Shown: in pieces, positions 33,476 through 42,517 of the stretch | Layout: every line of letters begins with the position of its first letter | How positions within the stretch are numbered: position 1 is the stretch's first letter | Source: Longitalea luteola | GTDB taxonomy: Bacteria; Bacteroidota; Bacteroidia; Chitinophagales; Chitinophagaceae | NCBI RefSeq assembly: GCF_017356035.1 | Contig: NZ_JAFIQX010000001.1 | Span: forward strand, 62,001 to 126,000 | Direction of reading: 5' to 3' | DNA length: 64,000 nt | Position numbers and translations under genes: made by a program | The notes under the pieces: model-generated | The model's database searches: none | Told to the model about the DNA's origin: nothing | What the model saw: the letters and a program-made list of their open reading frames with translations, nothing else

Positions 33476-34567
33476 ATGAAGAAGCTGATAGCAGGACTTT
33501 TTTTTATACCTGTTGCGGTAATGGCGCAGGAAAAGGGATTTGTGATCACAGGTACGGTTACCGGATTGGCCGACAACACCCGCATATCGCTGGTTGACAT
33601 GAACAAACCTACCGATACGCTGGCAAGGGCCCAGGTAACCAAGGGCAGTTTTGTGCTGAAAGGCAAGGTGGCTGAACCCAACCTGCATCAGCTGAATTTC
33701 GATGTGGCCGGAAATAAGAAGTCGGTACTCTTTATGGGTAATGAGAATATCACCATAAAGGGTAATATCGATAATGTGCAACAATTAGAGGTAAAAGGTT
33801 CGGCTGTGAACAACGATTTCATGGAGTTCCAGCGCACCTTCAACCCATTGTTTCAAACACTTACCGGTCTTAATCAAAAGATCTACAGCAAGCCTAATAC
33901 ACAGCCGAACGATTCTTTAATGGCTGCTTATAAACAGGCGTACGATGCCATTGTAAGCGCGATAGATAAATTTGTGACAGAGAAAAAGGCATCGCCGGTA
34001 GCGGCATTTTTATTGGTGGTGACCCGCGAACTGGAACAGGATCCCATAACACTGGAGAAGCGGTATAAACAGCTGAGTGCAGTTGCGCAGCAGGGATTCT
34101 ATGGTAAAATAATCCAGGAGGGACTTGCTGACAGTAAAATAGGCGCCGTTGGCACCGAGGCAATTGAATTCACCCAGAACGACACTACCGGCAAACCGGT
34201 ATCGCTGAATTCGTTCCGCGGAAAATATGTGTTGGTCGATTTCTGGGCCAGCTGGTGCAAACCCTGCCGCATGGAGAATCCAAATGTAGTTACCGCCTAT
34301 AATAAATTTAAAAGCAAGAATTTCACGGTATTGGGTGTGTCGCTCGACAAAGCCCGCGAACCCTGGATCCAGGCAATTAAAGACGACGGACTGGCCTGGA
34401 CGCAGGTAAGCGACCTGAAATTCTGGAATAACGAAGTTGCCCGGAAATACAAAATTGAAAGCATTCCCCAGAACTTCCTTATCGATCCTAACGGAAAGAT
34501 CGTTGGTAAGAACCTGCGCGGCCCCGACCTTGAAGCACGGTTGTGTGAGCTGTTGGGATGTAAGTAA
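33476..34567 (+). CDS. Thioredoxin-like (TlpA/ResA type) protein with DUF4369 N-domain
   Basis: The 363-residue protein begins with a signal peptide (KKLIAGLFFIPVAVMAQ). Residues about 20-110 are a beta-rich DUF4369 domain (ITGTVTGLADNTRISLVD, SVLFMGNENITIKGNI). A helical linker follows, and residues about 222-363 are a thioredoxin fold with WCKPC (Cys261, Cys264), KYVLVDFWASWC and ESIPQNFLIDPNGKIVG (cis-Pro). Such proteins are periplasmic disulfide oxidoreductases in Bacteroidetes. It starts one base after hisIE and is followed by a terminator, so it shares the his transcript. No functional link to histidine synthesis is known. Confidence 0.9.
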   Translation: MKKLIAGLFFIPVAVMAQEKGFVITGTVTGLADNTRISLVDMNKPTDTLARAQVTKGSFVLKGKVAEPNLHQLNFDVAGNKKSVLFMGNENITIKGNIDNVQQLEVKGSAVNNDFMEFQRTFNPLFQTLTGLNQKIYSKPNTQPNDSLMAAYKQAYDAIVSAIDKFVTEKKASPVAAFLLVVTRELEQDPITLEKRYKQLSAVAQQGFYGKIIQEGLADSKIGAVGTEAIEFTQNDTTGKPVSLNSFRGKYVLVDFWASWCKPCRMENPNVVTAYNKFKSKNFTVLGVSLDKAREPWIQAIKDDGLAWTQVSDLKFWNNEVARKYKIESIPQNFLIDPNGKIVGKNLRGPDLEARLCELLGCK

Positions 34568-34596
34568 ACGTTACCCCGAATCGCCTAAGGAAAGTT

Positions 34597-34628
34597 AAAA
34601 AAGCCACCTGTAACCAGGCGGCTTTTTC
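34597..34628 (+). terminator. Terminator of the trp-his supercluster
   Basis: AAAAAAGCCACCTG (34597-34610) pairs with CAGGCGGCTTTTT (34615-34627) with one mismatch and a 4-base loop. A-run and T-run on both sides make it bidirectional. Confidence 0.85.
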
Positions 34629-34812
34629 GTTTATATTCAGCTGGCGGAGAGCAGTTCATGGTTTATTGTATAAGCGACTTATAACATGAGGCCATCTGGT
34701 TAAAAGTGGATTTTATGATTTGCACATTTGCTAATGTCTTTCCCCTCCTGCGACGTCTTTATCATTCTCTCAACATTGTTTTTATTCCTATTGTCGGGTG
34801 TCGCCATAAACG

Positions 34813-34857
34813 AAACACCCGTTGCCGGTACAGAAAATACTGACAACGGGTGTTTTA
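34813..34857 (-). terminator. Terminator of the PBP1A gene
   Basis: AAACACCCGTTG (34813-34824) and CAACGGGTGTTT (34844-34855) are a perfect 12-bp stem, with T-rich sequence on either side. Confidence 0.75.
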
Positions 34858-34889
34858 TTAAGTATAATGAGGTTTACCGGCAAAACCGG

Positions 34890-37283
34890 TTAGTTATCTT
34901 CTTTCTTTCCGAAAAGCCTTCTGAAGAAACCTTTCTTTTTCTTAGTATCTGCAGGCAAAGCTGAATCCTTAGGGATCTGATTTTTGGTGCTGGTAGCTTC
35001 CTGCAATACTTTTTGTTCTTCCATAGCCTCTTTTGACTCGGTCGGAACGTTTTGCGTATCGGGTTTATCCAGGTAAGCATCGGCGCCGCCATTACCTACA
35101 TTCTCGCCTTCGGCGCCGGGTGGTGGTGTATGATCGATCGGTCCAAGATAATCATAGTACTGGTTGCGCATATTTTCAGGCTGCACGAACCTGGCCTGCC
35201 TGTCGAGCCCAAGTGTTTTATCGGTAAACGCTTTGGCAAAGAACGCTTCCCAAATTGGTCGCGCAGCTGCGCCGCCATATCCCAGTCCGCCTTCCAAACG
35301 AATAAAGCGATCGTCGCAACCTATCCATACACCGGCCATCAGCTGGGGTGTATAACCAAAGAACCAGGCATCGGAGTTGTCATTAGTGGTACCTGTTTTG
35401 CCAGCCATTTCAGCAACACCCAGGCGCCCGCGTAATCCGGCGGCAGTGCCATAATCCACAGCGCCCTGCATCATGCGGGCCATGGTATAGGCTGAAGCCT
35501 GGCTGATCACCTCTTTACGGTCTGGTTCAAAGCGGGCCAGCACATTGCCGTTCTTGTCTTCGATGCGGGTAATGCAAATTGGCTTTATACTAACACCTCC
35601 GGTTGGGAACATGCTATATCCCCACATCATTTCGTACAGCGACAGTTCGCAGGTACCCAAACTAATTGAAGGGTAGGGCTGCACTTTGGTGGGTATATTT
35701 ATCTGGGATAAAAATTCTGCAAACCGTTTCGGGGTGGTTTGTTTGATGATATATGCTGCTACTTCATTTATAGAGTAAGCCAGGCCGGTAGCCATGGTGC
35801 GTACACCAGAAACTTTGGGGTTAGGATTTGCAGGCACATAACCTGAACCCGGGAAGTATTGCTGCGTGGCTTCGCACATCGTTTCAGGGGTAAAACCATA
35901 TTCTTCAATAGCCAGTGCATACAGAAATGGTTTTATAGCCGAACCAACCTGCCGTTTAGTTTTCAGGTTTACGTGATCGTATTTGTAGTTCTTGAAATCA
36001 ATACCGCCTACCCATGCTTTTACATGTCCGGTCATAGGGTCGGTGACCATAAAAGCCGTTTGCAGCATTTCACGGTGGTATTTAATGGAATCGAGCGGCG
36101 ACATGATGGTATCTTTCTCCCGTTTGCTGTTCCAGGCAAATACTTTCATGCGTACTTTCTGCTTGAAAGATTTTTTGATCTGTTCATCGCTCAATCCTTC
36201 TGCCTTCAGGTTCTTCCAGCGGTCTGAATTGCGCATGCTGGCTTCCAGCACATTGGCATGGCCTTTCCACACAGCATCTGTTTTCAGGCTGCGCTGGCTG
36301 GCCAGGGCCCGCTGCAATACCGGCATGTGTTTGGCAACGGCTTCTTCTGCATACAATTGCATGCGAGGATTAATGGTAGTATAGACATGCAATCCGTCTT
36401 CGTAAATGTCGTAATTATCGCCATCCTGCTTTTTATGTTCACTGCACCATTTTTTCAATTCATCCCTGAGAACATCCAGGAAGTAAGGTGCAATGCCATT
36501 GTTCTCATTAAGCTTTTTATAGTTGAGCCGGATGGGATCTTTTTTCAGCTCGGCGGCTTTGGCTTCAGACAGGTATTTATTGCGCGTCATTTGATCGAGC
36601 ACAGTATTCCTGCGCTCGAAAGAGGCTTTGTAATTCGTGCGGGGGTTATACGTTCCGGTGGCTTTCAACATGCCTATGAGCACGGCTGCTTCTTCCACAT
36701 TCAGGCGGTCGGGTTCTTTGGAAAAGAAAGTACGCGACGCATTGCGAATGCCGTATACGTTATCACTAAAGGAAACCGTATTCAGGTACAGGGCCAGTAT
36801 TTCCTGTTTGGTAAAATTCCTTTCCAGTTTAACGGCAATGATATTCTCTTTTATTTTCTGCAATAAACGGGCGAGCTTGTTGTCTGCTCTTTCATCGAAC
36901 ATATTCAGCGCCAGCTGCTGGGTAATGGTACTGCCGCCTCCTTCTTTACCCATGAAGAAAATAGCGCGGGCCAGGGAGCGGCCATCGATACCTGAGTGAT
37001 CGTAAAAGCGTTCATCTTCGGTGGCTACCAGCGCATCTACCACATGTTTTGAAATGTCTTTATACTGCACAAAGCTGCGGTTCCCTTTTTCTTTGTAATA
37101 TTTCCCCAACATGGTGCCATCGTCCCCATAGACTTCACTGGCCAGGGTAATGGAGGGGTTTTCCAACTGGGCCAATGAAGGCATTTTTCCAAAAATGCCG
37201 AAGCTTATAAGGGTGATAAACAACACAACTACCAGGAATCCAATAAGAAATATTTTCCAGAATATTTTAATTGCGCGCGTCAT
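34890..37283 (-). CDS. Penicillin-binding protein 1A (bifunctional transglycosylase/transpeptidase)
   Basis: The ATG at 37283 gives 797 residues; the longer frame starts only at TTG. It has a short cytoplasmic tail, one membrane helix (about 8-30, IFWKIFLIGFLVVVLFITLI), and a GT51 glycosyltransferase domain with VATEDERFYDHSGID (catalytic Glu) and GGSTITQQLALNMF. The transpeptidase domain has SAIK (in RQVGSAIKPFLYALAIEEYG), SIN (YSINEVAAYI) and KTG (MAGKTGTTNDNSDAWFFGYT). The C-terminal 90 residues are a disordered Pro/Lys-rich tail ending RRLFGKKEDN. It polymerises and crosslinks peptidoglycan in the periplasm. Confidence 0.95.
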   Translation of the reverse strand: MTRAIKIFWKIFLIGFLVVVLFITLISFGIFGKMPSLAQLENPSITLASEVYGDDGTMLGKYYKEKGNRSFVQYKDISKHVVDALVATEDERFYDHSGIDGRSLARAIFFMGKEGGGSTITQQLALNMFDERADNKLARLLQKIKENIIAVKLERNFTKQEILALYLNTVSFSDNVYGIRNASRTFFSKEPDRLNVEEAAVLIGMLKATGTYNPRTNYKASFERRNTVLDQMTRNKYLSEAKAAELKKDPIRLNYKKLNENNGIAPYFLDVLRDELKKWCSEHKKQDGDNYDIYEDGLHVYTTINPRMQLYAEEAVAKHMPVLQRALASQRSLKTDAVWKGHANVLEASMRNSDRWKNLKAEGLSDEQIKKSFKQKVRMKVFAWNSKREKDTIMSPLDSIKYHREMLQTAFMVTDPMTGHVKAWVGGIDFKNYKYDHVNLKTKRQVGSAIKPFLYALAIEEYGFTPETMCEATQQYFPGSGYVPANPNPKVSGVRTMATGLAYSINEVAAYIIKQTTPKRFAEFLSQINIPTKVQPYPSISLGTCELSLYEMMWGYSMFPTGGVSIKPICITRIEDKNGNVLARFEPDRKEVISQASAYTMARMMQGAVDYGTAAGLRGRLGVAEMAGKTGTTNDNSDAWFFGYTPQLMAGVWIGCDDRFIRLEGGLGYGGAAARPIWEAFFAKAFTDKTLGLDRQARFVQPENMRNQYYDYLGPIDHTPPPGAEGENVGNGGADAYLDKPDTQNVPTESKEAMEEQKVLQEATSTKNQIPKDSALPADTKKKKGFFRRLFGKKEDN

Positions 37284-37397
37284 AGTTGGGAGTTTTGTAA
37301 AACCGGGTTTAACCGACCGGGATTTTACGAATTGCAAAAATCATGCTTTATAGCGGATAAAAACTCAGAACGGCTACGAAAGTATTCTTAATAATTG

Positions 37398-37466
37398 TAA
37401 GGCTCAAGGCACAAAACGCAGGGCACCCGATGAAAGTGAGCAAGGCTCAAGACACAAGGCACGGGA
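37398..37466. repeat. 7-mer array (CAAGGCT type) upstream of PBP1A
   Basis: AAGGCTC, AAGGCAC, AAAACGC, AGGGCAC and, after a gap, AAGGCTC, AAGACAC, AAGGCAC. Both blocks are in the same orientation, so this is a direct rather than inverted array. Confidence 0.6.
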
Positions 37467-37584
37467 GGAAAGGTCAAAAGAAATGAGTTGTATCTCACTA
37501 TCAATGAGTTAAAAAAGGATTGCTGTTAATCTGTTAGATCCTGCGCCCTGGCTCACGGGTCTGTACTTTGTTATTAGAACCGGA

Positions 37585-40500
37585 TTAGAATTTACCGGGA
37601 TAATTATCTGACAGAAATTTTTTGAGGGCATTTACATCCTTTGTGTTCATCAATACCTGCAGATTGTTATCGGTAATGATCACAAAAGAATATTTGGCAG
37701 CAGGCAGCCAGGGAACGATCTCGGTAGCTGCCAGTTTACGCGTTTTATCGATGTACGTGATGGCCTCGTTGGCATTGGGGAATGAACCGATCATCACGAG
37801 TTTGATGTCATCGCTGATCGTTTGGTTGATCACTGAAAATCCTTTGGCTGAATATTGTTCGCGGTTATAACGGGTGAACGCGTTGCGGGCTTCATTCACA
37901 TAGACCGGGTCAACTTTATCAAGCACAATGCCTACATAATGCGGAATTGCTGTATTGTTTGTGAGCACCAGTGGTTTGGGCGCTTCCACTTTCGCAGCCA
38001 CCGAATCTTTTTTCGCCGGGGGCGGCGCTGCATGTGTAACAGGCGGTTTTGCCGGGGTAACCGGTCTGTCTGTTTTTGCAACATCGGGTTGCTGTTGTTG
38101 CGTTACAGGCCCCGTAGCAGGCTGCTGCGGTTTGAGATCTTTGGCGGCCGGCGGCTGTTGATCCGCTTTGGCAACAGTTTGCTGCTGTTGCTGCTGTGGT
38201 TCGGGTTTGGCAGCAACCGGCTGCTGGGTTGAGACTGGCTGTTGTGTTACAGCGGGTTGTTGCACAGTTACAGGTTGCTGTTGGGCAACGGGTGGCGGCG
38301 TTACAACGGCAACCGGCTCTGCGGTGCCGGTGCTGTCTTCTACCGGGCGCTCAATTTGCAGATTCGTAAGGTAATCTTCTATCTGCTTACGACGGCTCAA
38401 TACATCGATCAATGCACGCGCCTTTGCCGACATGGGTGAATTCGGGAAGAGGCGGGCAATATGCTGCAATGATTTGGTAGCAGAATCGTCCTGGCGTTGT
38501 TTGATGTAATATACAGACTGAATATACAGCAACTGGGGTGTCCAGTAATTTTGCTGGTACATGCTATCGGCAATTCTCTTTTGCGCCTGCGCTTCTTCGA
38601 AATTGCCTTCAATGTATAAGTTGTAGATATTGTCGTACCGGCGGGTCATTTCCAGTTTGGCACTACTGTCTGGAGAAATGCCATTGGGGTTTGACACCAC
38701 TTTTTCAAAGCTGGTGCCGGGGTATTTCTGTTTCAGCTCATTCTGTGCAGCTGTCGCTTTTGCCACATCGCCTGTTTTAGTATAGCAATAGGCAAGGAGG
38801 AAGAGGGCCTCAGGCCGGTGTTTGGTGTTGGGAAAACGGTTAAGTAAAACCTCAAGCGTATCAATGGTAGAGGTATAATCCTCCAGCCCCTCGAGATAGG
38901 TTTTTCCTAAATAGAACTGTGCATTTTCAATGGAATCATTGGAAGCGGTCATTTGGGCCGGTGTAAGCGGCACCGTCTTCAGCAATTCATCATAGGTAAG
39001 CGGACCAGCCGGTGCGTTCGTGCCGCCTTCCTGTACTTCGTCGACATTACCAGGTGTGATAGGTCCCGATTGTTTGATAGCAGCCATCCTTTGCCAGTTG
39101 TCTACGTTCGGGCGATTGCCCCACTGCCCTTTGAATTCCGTATATCCTTTCGCTTTCAGCGCATTGTTATAGAAATACCATTCGCCTTTGGCATTGCTGC
39201 TGAACATGTCGGTGGGACCACTGTTATCATTGAACGATAACGGTCCGCCGGAAACTTCGCCAGCGCCTCCCTCATCTTTCAGTCCCTGGGTCTTACGCAA
39301 CTGTTTTACCAGCTTTTTTAAATAAGCCTCGCGCTCTTCTTCAGGCATGGCGGCTATATGTTGCAGGCTGTCTTCGCGGTGAATGGTGTTTTGATAGGCT
39401 ACGATCCTGGCCAGGGTTGCTTTTAACTTACTTAGTTTGGCAGGGTCGGCCATATCGGGACCAACGTTGGCGATGCTGTCGTAAAACCGTTTTGCATCGG
39501 CATAGTTCTTTTCCTTAAACGACAGTTCGGCCAGCAGCAGGAAAGCTCTGGGCCGAACGCCCGGATCTTCACCCGGCGAAGCAGTTGCTTTCAATAACAG
39601 CGCTTTGGCGCCGGGAATATTATTCCGTTCAAGTTCCATTTCAGCCGCAGCATATAATATGATGTCGCGGTAAGATGCATAACGGTCTTTACGCGACATT
39701 TTTACCAGTTCATTAATATTTTCCTGGATGATTTTGTCGTCTCCTTTTTGTTGCCTGATGGCATTCAGACGGGCATACACTTCCATTACCGGGTTCAGCG
39801 TATGGCTAACCGCTTTTTCAAAAAAGGTAGTGGCTTCTGCTGTTTTACCTGCTTTTTCATACAACTGGCCGATGAGGTATTCCCACCGGGCGCGTTCTTC
39901 GTGGCTTGCAGCATTATCCAGGGCCAGGTTCAAATAATAAGCGGCGCTGTCGTACATGTCCTGTTTATAAAACCACAGGGCCTGCATTTCGTGCAAATCC
40001 GTTTTTAACCGCGCCGGAAAGTTCGGGTCGTTCTTTAAAGTTTCGATCATGCCGGCCGCTTCGGGCAGTTCATCTTTTGCCAGGTAGGTCCTGATCTGCC
40101 AGATGAAGGATTCATTGCGGCTGGGCGGCCGGGACCATGCTTTTTTCAGCAGGCTGGTATTCTCTTTGGTGGAAATGGTGAAAGCGCTGCCGCCCTCATC
40201 TTTATTGGCATTGGAACCGATCGGTTTATCGTAGCCGTCTTTTTCCTTGGGAGAAAAAGCGTAGTTGATGTATTGAAAACTGAGATAGGCAGAGTCGAGC
40301 GTATTCTTGAAATAGTAAGCCTGGCCCATGAGCATATACAGGTTATCGACCCAGCTGTTGCGCAGGTCGTGTAACAGTATGCCGGCGTTGGCTTTATAAA
40401 TGACCGAATCGAGCTCTGTTTTGTCTCTTGCGGTTACTTCGAGGCTGTAATTGTAAAAAGAAAGCAGGCGGGCATAATCGTCTTTATGCTGGGCTTTGGC

Positions 40501-40737
40501 GCGGGCAATTACATCGGCCAGTTTTTTATAAGCGTTGTAATGATAATTGAACTTGGTGGTGCCGTTCTGGGTAAAGCGGCGTACTACGTGAAACTTTCTG
40601 TTCTCCGTTTTTTCAGAGGCCAGCTTGCGGTTTTCAAACTTTTGAGGCTTTTTCAGGTCAAAAGAAAGCGTAGGCTGCGCGTACAATTTCGGCAGCGAAA
40701 AAATTAAAAGAATAATTAATGCAAGTGTCCTCGTCAA
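37585..40737 (-). CDS. SprE/PorW-like TPR protein of gliding motility and type IX secretion
   Basis: This 1050-residue protein starts at TTG 40737 (no in-frame ATG precedes it) with signal peptide LALIILLIFSLPKLYAQ. TPR-like repeats cover about residues 60-780 (SAYYLNLALDNAASHEERAR, AKRFYDSIANVG, RPEALFLLAYCYTKTGDVAK). The segment EAYLKKLVKQLRKTQGLKDE and the C-terminal domain (HYVGIVLDKVDPVYVNEARN, VMIGSFPNANEAITYIDKTR, VLMNTKDVNALKKFLSDNYP) are what I recall for SprE/PorW, a component needed for type IX secretion. A Gln/Pro-rich linker (about 795-905) separates the parts. F. johnsoniae SprE is a lipoprotein; here the signal looks like type I. Confidence 0.8.
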   Translation of the reverse strand: MTRTLALIILLIFSLPKLYAQPTLSFDLKKPQKFENRKLASEKTENRKFHVVRRFTQNGTTKFNYHYNAYKKLADVIARAKAQHKDDYARLLSFYNYSLEVTARDKTELDSVIYKANAGILLHDLRNSWVDNLYMLMGQAYYFKNTLDSAYLSFQYINYAFSPKEKDGYDKPIGSNANKDEGGSAFTISTKENTSLLKKAWSRPPSRNESFIWQIRTYLAKDELPEAAGMIETLKNDPNFPARLKTDLHEMQALWFYKQDMYDSAAYYLNLALDNAASHEERARWEYLIGQLYEKAGKTAEATTFFEKAVSHTLNPVMEVYARLNAIRQQKGDDKIIQENINELVKMSRKDRYASYRDIILYAAAEMELERNNIPGAKALLLKATASPGEDPGVRPRAFLLLAELSFKEKNYADAKRFYDSIANVGPDMADPAKLSKLKATLARIVAYQNTIHREDSLQHIAAMPEEEREAYLKKLVKQLRKTQGLKDEGGAGEVSGGPLSFNDNSGPTDMFSSNAKGEWYFYNNALKAKGYTEFKGQWGNRPNVDNWQRMAAIKQSGPITPGNVDEVQEGGTNAPAGPLTYDELLKTVPLTPAQMTASNDSIENAQFYLGKTYLEGLEDYTSTIDTLEVLLNRFPNTKHRPEALFLLAYCYTKTGDVAKATAAQNELKQKYPGTSFEKVVSNPNGISPDSSAKLEMTRRYDNIYNLYIEGNFEEAQAQKRIADSMYQQNYWTPQLLYIQSVYYIKQRQDDSATKSLQHIARLFPNSPMSAKARALIDVLSRRKQIEDYLTNLQIERPVEDSTGTAEPVAVVTPPPVAQQQPVTVQQPAVTQQPVSTQQPVAAKPEPQQQQQQTVAKADQQPPAAKDLKPQQPATGPVTQQQQPDVAKTDRPVTPAKPPVTHAAPPPAKKDSVAAKVEAPKPLVLTNNTAIPHYVGIVLDKVDPVYVNEARNAFTRYNREQYSAKGFSVINQTISDDIKLVMIGSFPNANEAITYIDKTRKLAATEIVPWLPAAKYSFVIITDNNLQVLMNTKDVNALKKFLSDNYPGKF

Positions 40738-40847
40738 TACCTTTGAATTTCTACCACAAACTAAAATCTTATTAACTGATTTTCAAGAAAAATATTTTGT
40801 AAGTACGTTAATTTTTATACTCGTGACCATTCATTAAAATAACTTAT

Positions 40848-40855
40848 TACCTTTA
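40848..40855 (+). promoter_or_regulatory. Possible -7 element (TACCTTTA)
   Basis: A 7/8 match to TAnnTTTG, 19 bases before the ATG at 40875. No TTG was found at the proper distance. Confidence 0.4.
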
Positions 40856-40874
40856 GCGTTTTGAAACTCTCTCT

Positions 40875-41270
40875 ATGGCTAAATTCGATGCCCAATCTAC
40901 CCTGAAGCGCTTGCAGAACCGGTACCGACTGGTAGTGATGAACGATGATACTTACGAAGAGGTTGTGACGTTTAAATTATCCAGACTGAGTGTTTACATC
41001 ACACTTAGCACCATTTTTGTGTTGCTGACTGGTTTAACGGTAGCACTTATCGTGTTCACGCCGTTGCGTATGTACATACCTGGATATGGAGATGTTAACA
41101 CCATGCGTGAGTTGCGGGAACTGAAAGTGCGAACTGATTCGCTGGAGCAGGCGATGCAGTATAAGGATAAGTATCTGGATAACGTTAAAAGTGTGTTACA
41201 GGGGAATGTCGGCGTAAAATTAGACACTACCACGCTTTCCATTCCTCAGCCGGAAAATATTGAAGAATAA
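40875..41270 (+). CDS. Small single-helix membrane protein next to bactofilin
   Basis: This 131-residue protein has a short cytoplasmic head (KRLQNRYRLVVMNDDTYEEV), one helix at about 36-58 (YITLSTIFVLLTGLTVALIVF) and a periplasmic tail with a likely coiled coil (MRELRELKVRTDSLEQAMQY). The head resembles the membrane-proximal start of Bacteroidetes M23 endopeptidases that are encoded beside bactofilins, but the peptidase domain is absent. It lies 15 bases before bactofilin, so the two are co-transcribed and may interact in positioning cell-wall enzymes. Confidence 0.75.
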   Translation: MAKFDAQSTLKRLQNRYRLVVMNDDTYEEVVTFKLSRLSVYITLSTIFVLLTGLTVALIVFTPLRMYIPGYGDVNTMRELRELKVRTDSLEQAMQYKDKYLDNVKSVLQGNVGVKLDTTTLSIPQPENIEE

Positions 41271-41285
41271 ATCTAACCATATCGT

Positions 41286-41729
41286 ATGTTCAATCAAAAA
41301 TCCAAATCCGAATCAACAGGCGATGTATCTGCACCCGGAACAGGAGCCGCCACAATTATTGCTGCCGGAACCGTATTAAAAGGCGATATTTCAAGCAATG
41401 GCGATATCCGCATCGATGGTTCGCTGCAGGGCAACATCCAGTGCCAGGCTAAAGTAGTAATTGGCTCCAATGGTTCAGTGGAAGGCGATATTTCGGGCCA
41501 GCAGGCCGATATCATGGGCAAAGTATCAGGCACCATTAAAGTGAAAGAGTTGTTGCAATTAAAAGGCGGCAGTTTTGTAAACGGGAATTTATATGCAGGT
41601 AAACTGCAGATAGAACCCAGCGCCAATTTCAATGGTCAGTGCCATATGACCACAGCAACCAATGGTCAGGTAAATGAAGTGATTGCTGATAAAAAGAGCA
41701 AAAAAGCTTCAGAGCCTGTAGTGGAATAG
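41286..41729 (+). CDS. Bactofilin
   Basis: The 147-residue polymer-forming cytoskeletal protein has a disordered N-terminus (1-22) and then the right-handed beta-helix repeats of DUF583: GTVLKGDISSNGDIRIDGSL, QGNIQCQAKVVIGSNGSVEG, DISGQQADIMGKVSGTIKVK and LLQLKGGSFVNGNLYAGKL. Bactofilins self-assemble without nucleotide on the inner face of the membrane. The gene neighbour to the left is a membrane protein likely to anchor it. Confidence 0.93.
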   Translation: MFNQKSKSESTGDVSAPGTGAATIIAAGTVLKGDISSNGDIRIDGSLQGNIQCQAKVVIGSNGSVEGDISGQQADIMGKVSGTIKVKELLQLKGGSFVNGNLYAGKLQIEPSANFNGQCHMTTATNGQVNEVIADKKSKKASEPVVE

Positions 41730-42085
41730 ACCTGGTCAGGCCCCCTATGTACTTGTTGAACGCTCCCTATTCGATAACCTATTGTTACCGGAGGAGGATT
41801 CTATTTGTTACAAATTTCATGGTACAAGTTACAAGGCATAAATTACTATCATAAGTTACCGGTTGCCGGTTCCCAGTTACCGGTTGCCGGTTTTCCAATA
41901 TCCCAGATGCTGCTTTAATAGTCGGCAATCGGCTTATGCGGTATTTCTTACATTCACGCGTAATTCCTACCTCATACTTCCGCCTCTTACCTTTATTTGC
42001 TGCCTTTACCTTATTAACTGCATGAACATCATTAACTATTAACTCGTCAACTCGTTATCCCTATCCACTTTTCAACTTTCTGGTC
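41730..42085. repeat. Spacer with GTTACCG-type 7-mers and ATTAACTC-type 8-mers
   Basis: From about 41806 to 41896 words GTTACAA, GTACAAG, GTTACCG, GTTGCCG recur with period about 7. From about 42025 to 42065 ATTAACT, ATTAACTC, GTCAACTC, GTTATCC recur with period about 8. No gene is seen in this gap. Confidence 0.65.
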
Positions 42086-42093
42086 TACCTTTG
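42086..42093 (+). promoter_or_regulatory. -7 element (TACCTTTG) for the AtpI-like/SprT-like pair
   Basis: An exact TAnnTTTG match 19 bases before the ATG at 42113. No TTG at 17-23 bases upstream. Confidence 0.5.
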
Positions 42094-42112
42094 CCCTCCA
42101 TTTTAAAAAACA

Positions 42113-42517
42113 ATGACAAATAATTCGGTTTCGAGGTCTTTTCGTCCGCTGATCCTCCTTTTTGTAATCACTACAGCGCTGTTTTTGACCAACCGGGCGT
42201 GGTTTAACCAACGGGACGTAAATGTAGATGTGCTGATCATCGGTAACCTGACCCTTTTTGCCGCCACGGCGGTATCTTTTTTCCTGTTCTCCCGCTCGCT
42301 GGGGTCAAAAAATCCGCAGGCTATTGTACGCACGGTCTATGGTGGTGTTTTTTCAAAAATGATGATTTGCCTGGTGGCTGTATTTATTTATATTAGCATT
42401 GCAGGCAAAGGAGTTAATAAAGCGGGCATTTTCGGCTGTATGTTCCTGTACCTGCTATATACTACCATTGAAGTGGTTATTCTGATGAAATTGAGCAAGC
42501 AAAAAAAGAATGTCTAA
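42113..42517 (+). CDS. AtpI-like four-helix membrane protein
   Basis: The 134-residue protein has four helices at about 11-26 (LILLFVITTALFLTN), 38-60 (VDVLIIGNLTLFAATAVSFF), 76-97 and 103-127. It resembles the Bacteroidetes protein encoded just before atpB, related to AtpI, an assembly aid of F-type ATP synthase. Here atpB does not follow; an SprT-like gene overlaps its end by 8 bases. A role in ATP synthase biogenesis is therefore only inferred. Confidence 0.6.
   Translation: MTNNSVSRSFRPLILLFVITTALFLTNRAWFNQRDVNVDVLIIGNLTLFAATAVSFFLFSRSLGSKNPQAIVRTVYGGVFSKMMICLVAVFIYISIAGKGVNKAGIFGCMFLYLLYTTIEVVILMKLSKQKKNV

Larger units (their letters stand above)
34568..34889. other. Convergent spacer with two terminators
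   Basis: Between the thioredoxin-like gene and PBP1A there is no gene. The strong features are the hairpins at 34597-34628 and 34813-34855. A rightward frame that crosses into the PBP1A 3' end is a shadow. Confidence 0.6.

Noticed and set aside
34728-34964. Rightward 78-codon frame at the end of PBP1A
   Set aside because: It crosses a perfect terminator hairpin and the 3' end of the opposite gene.
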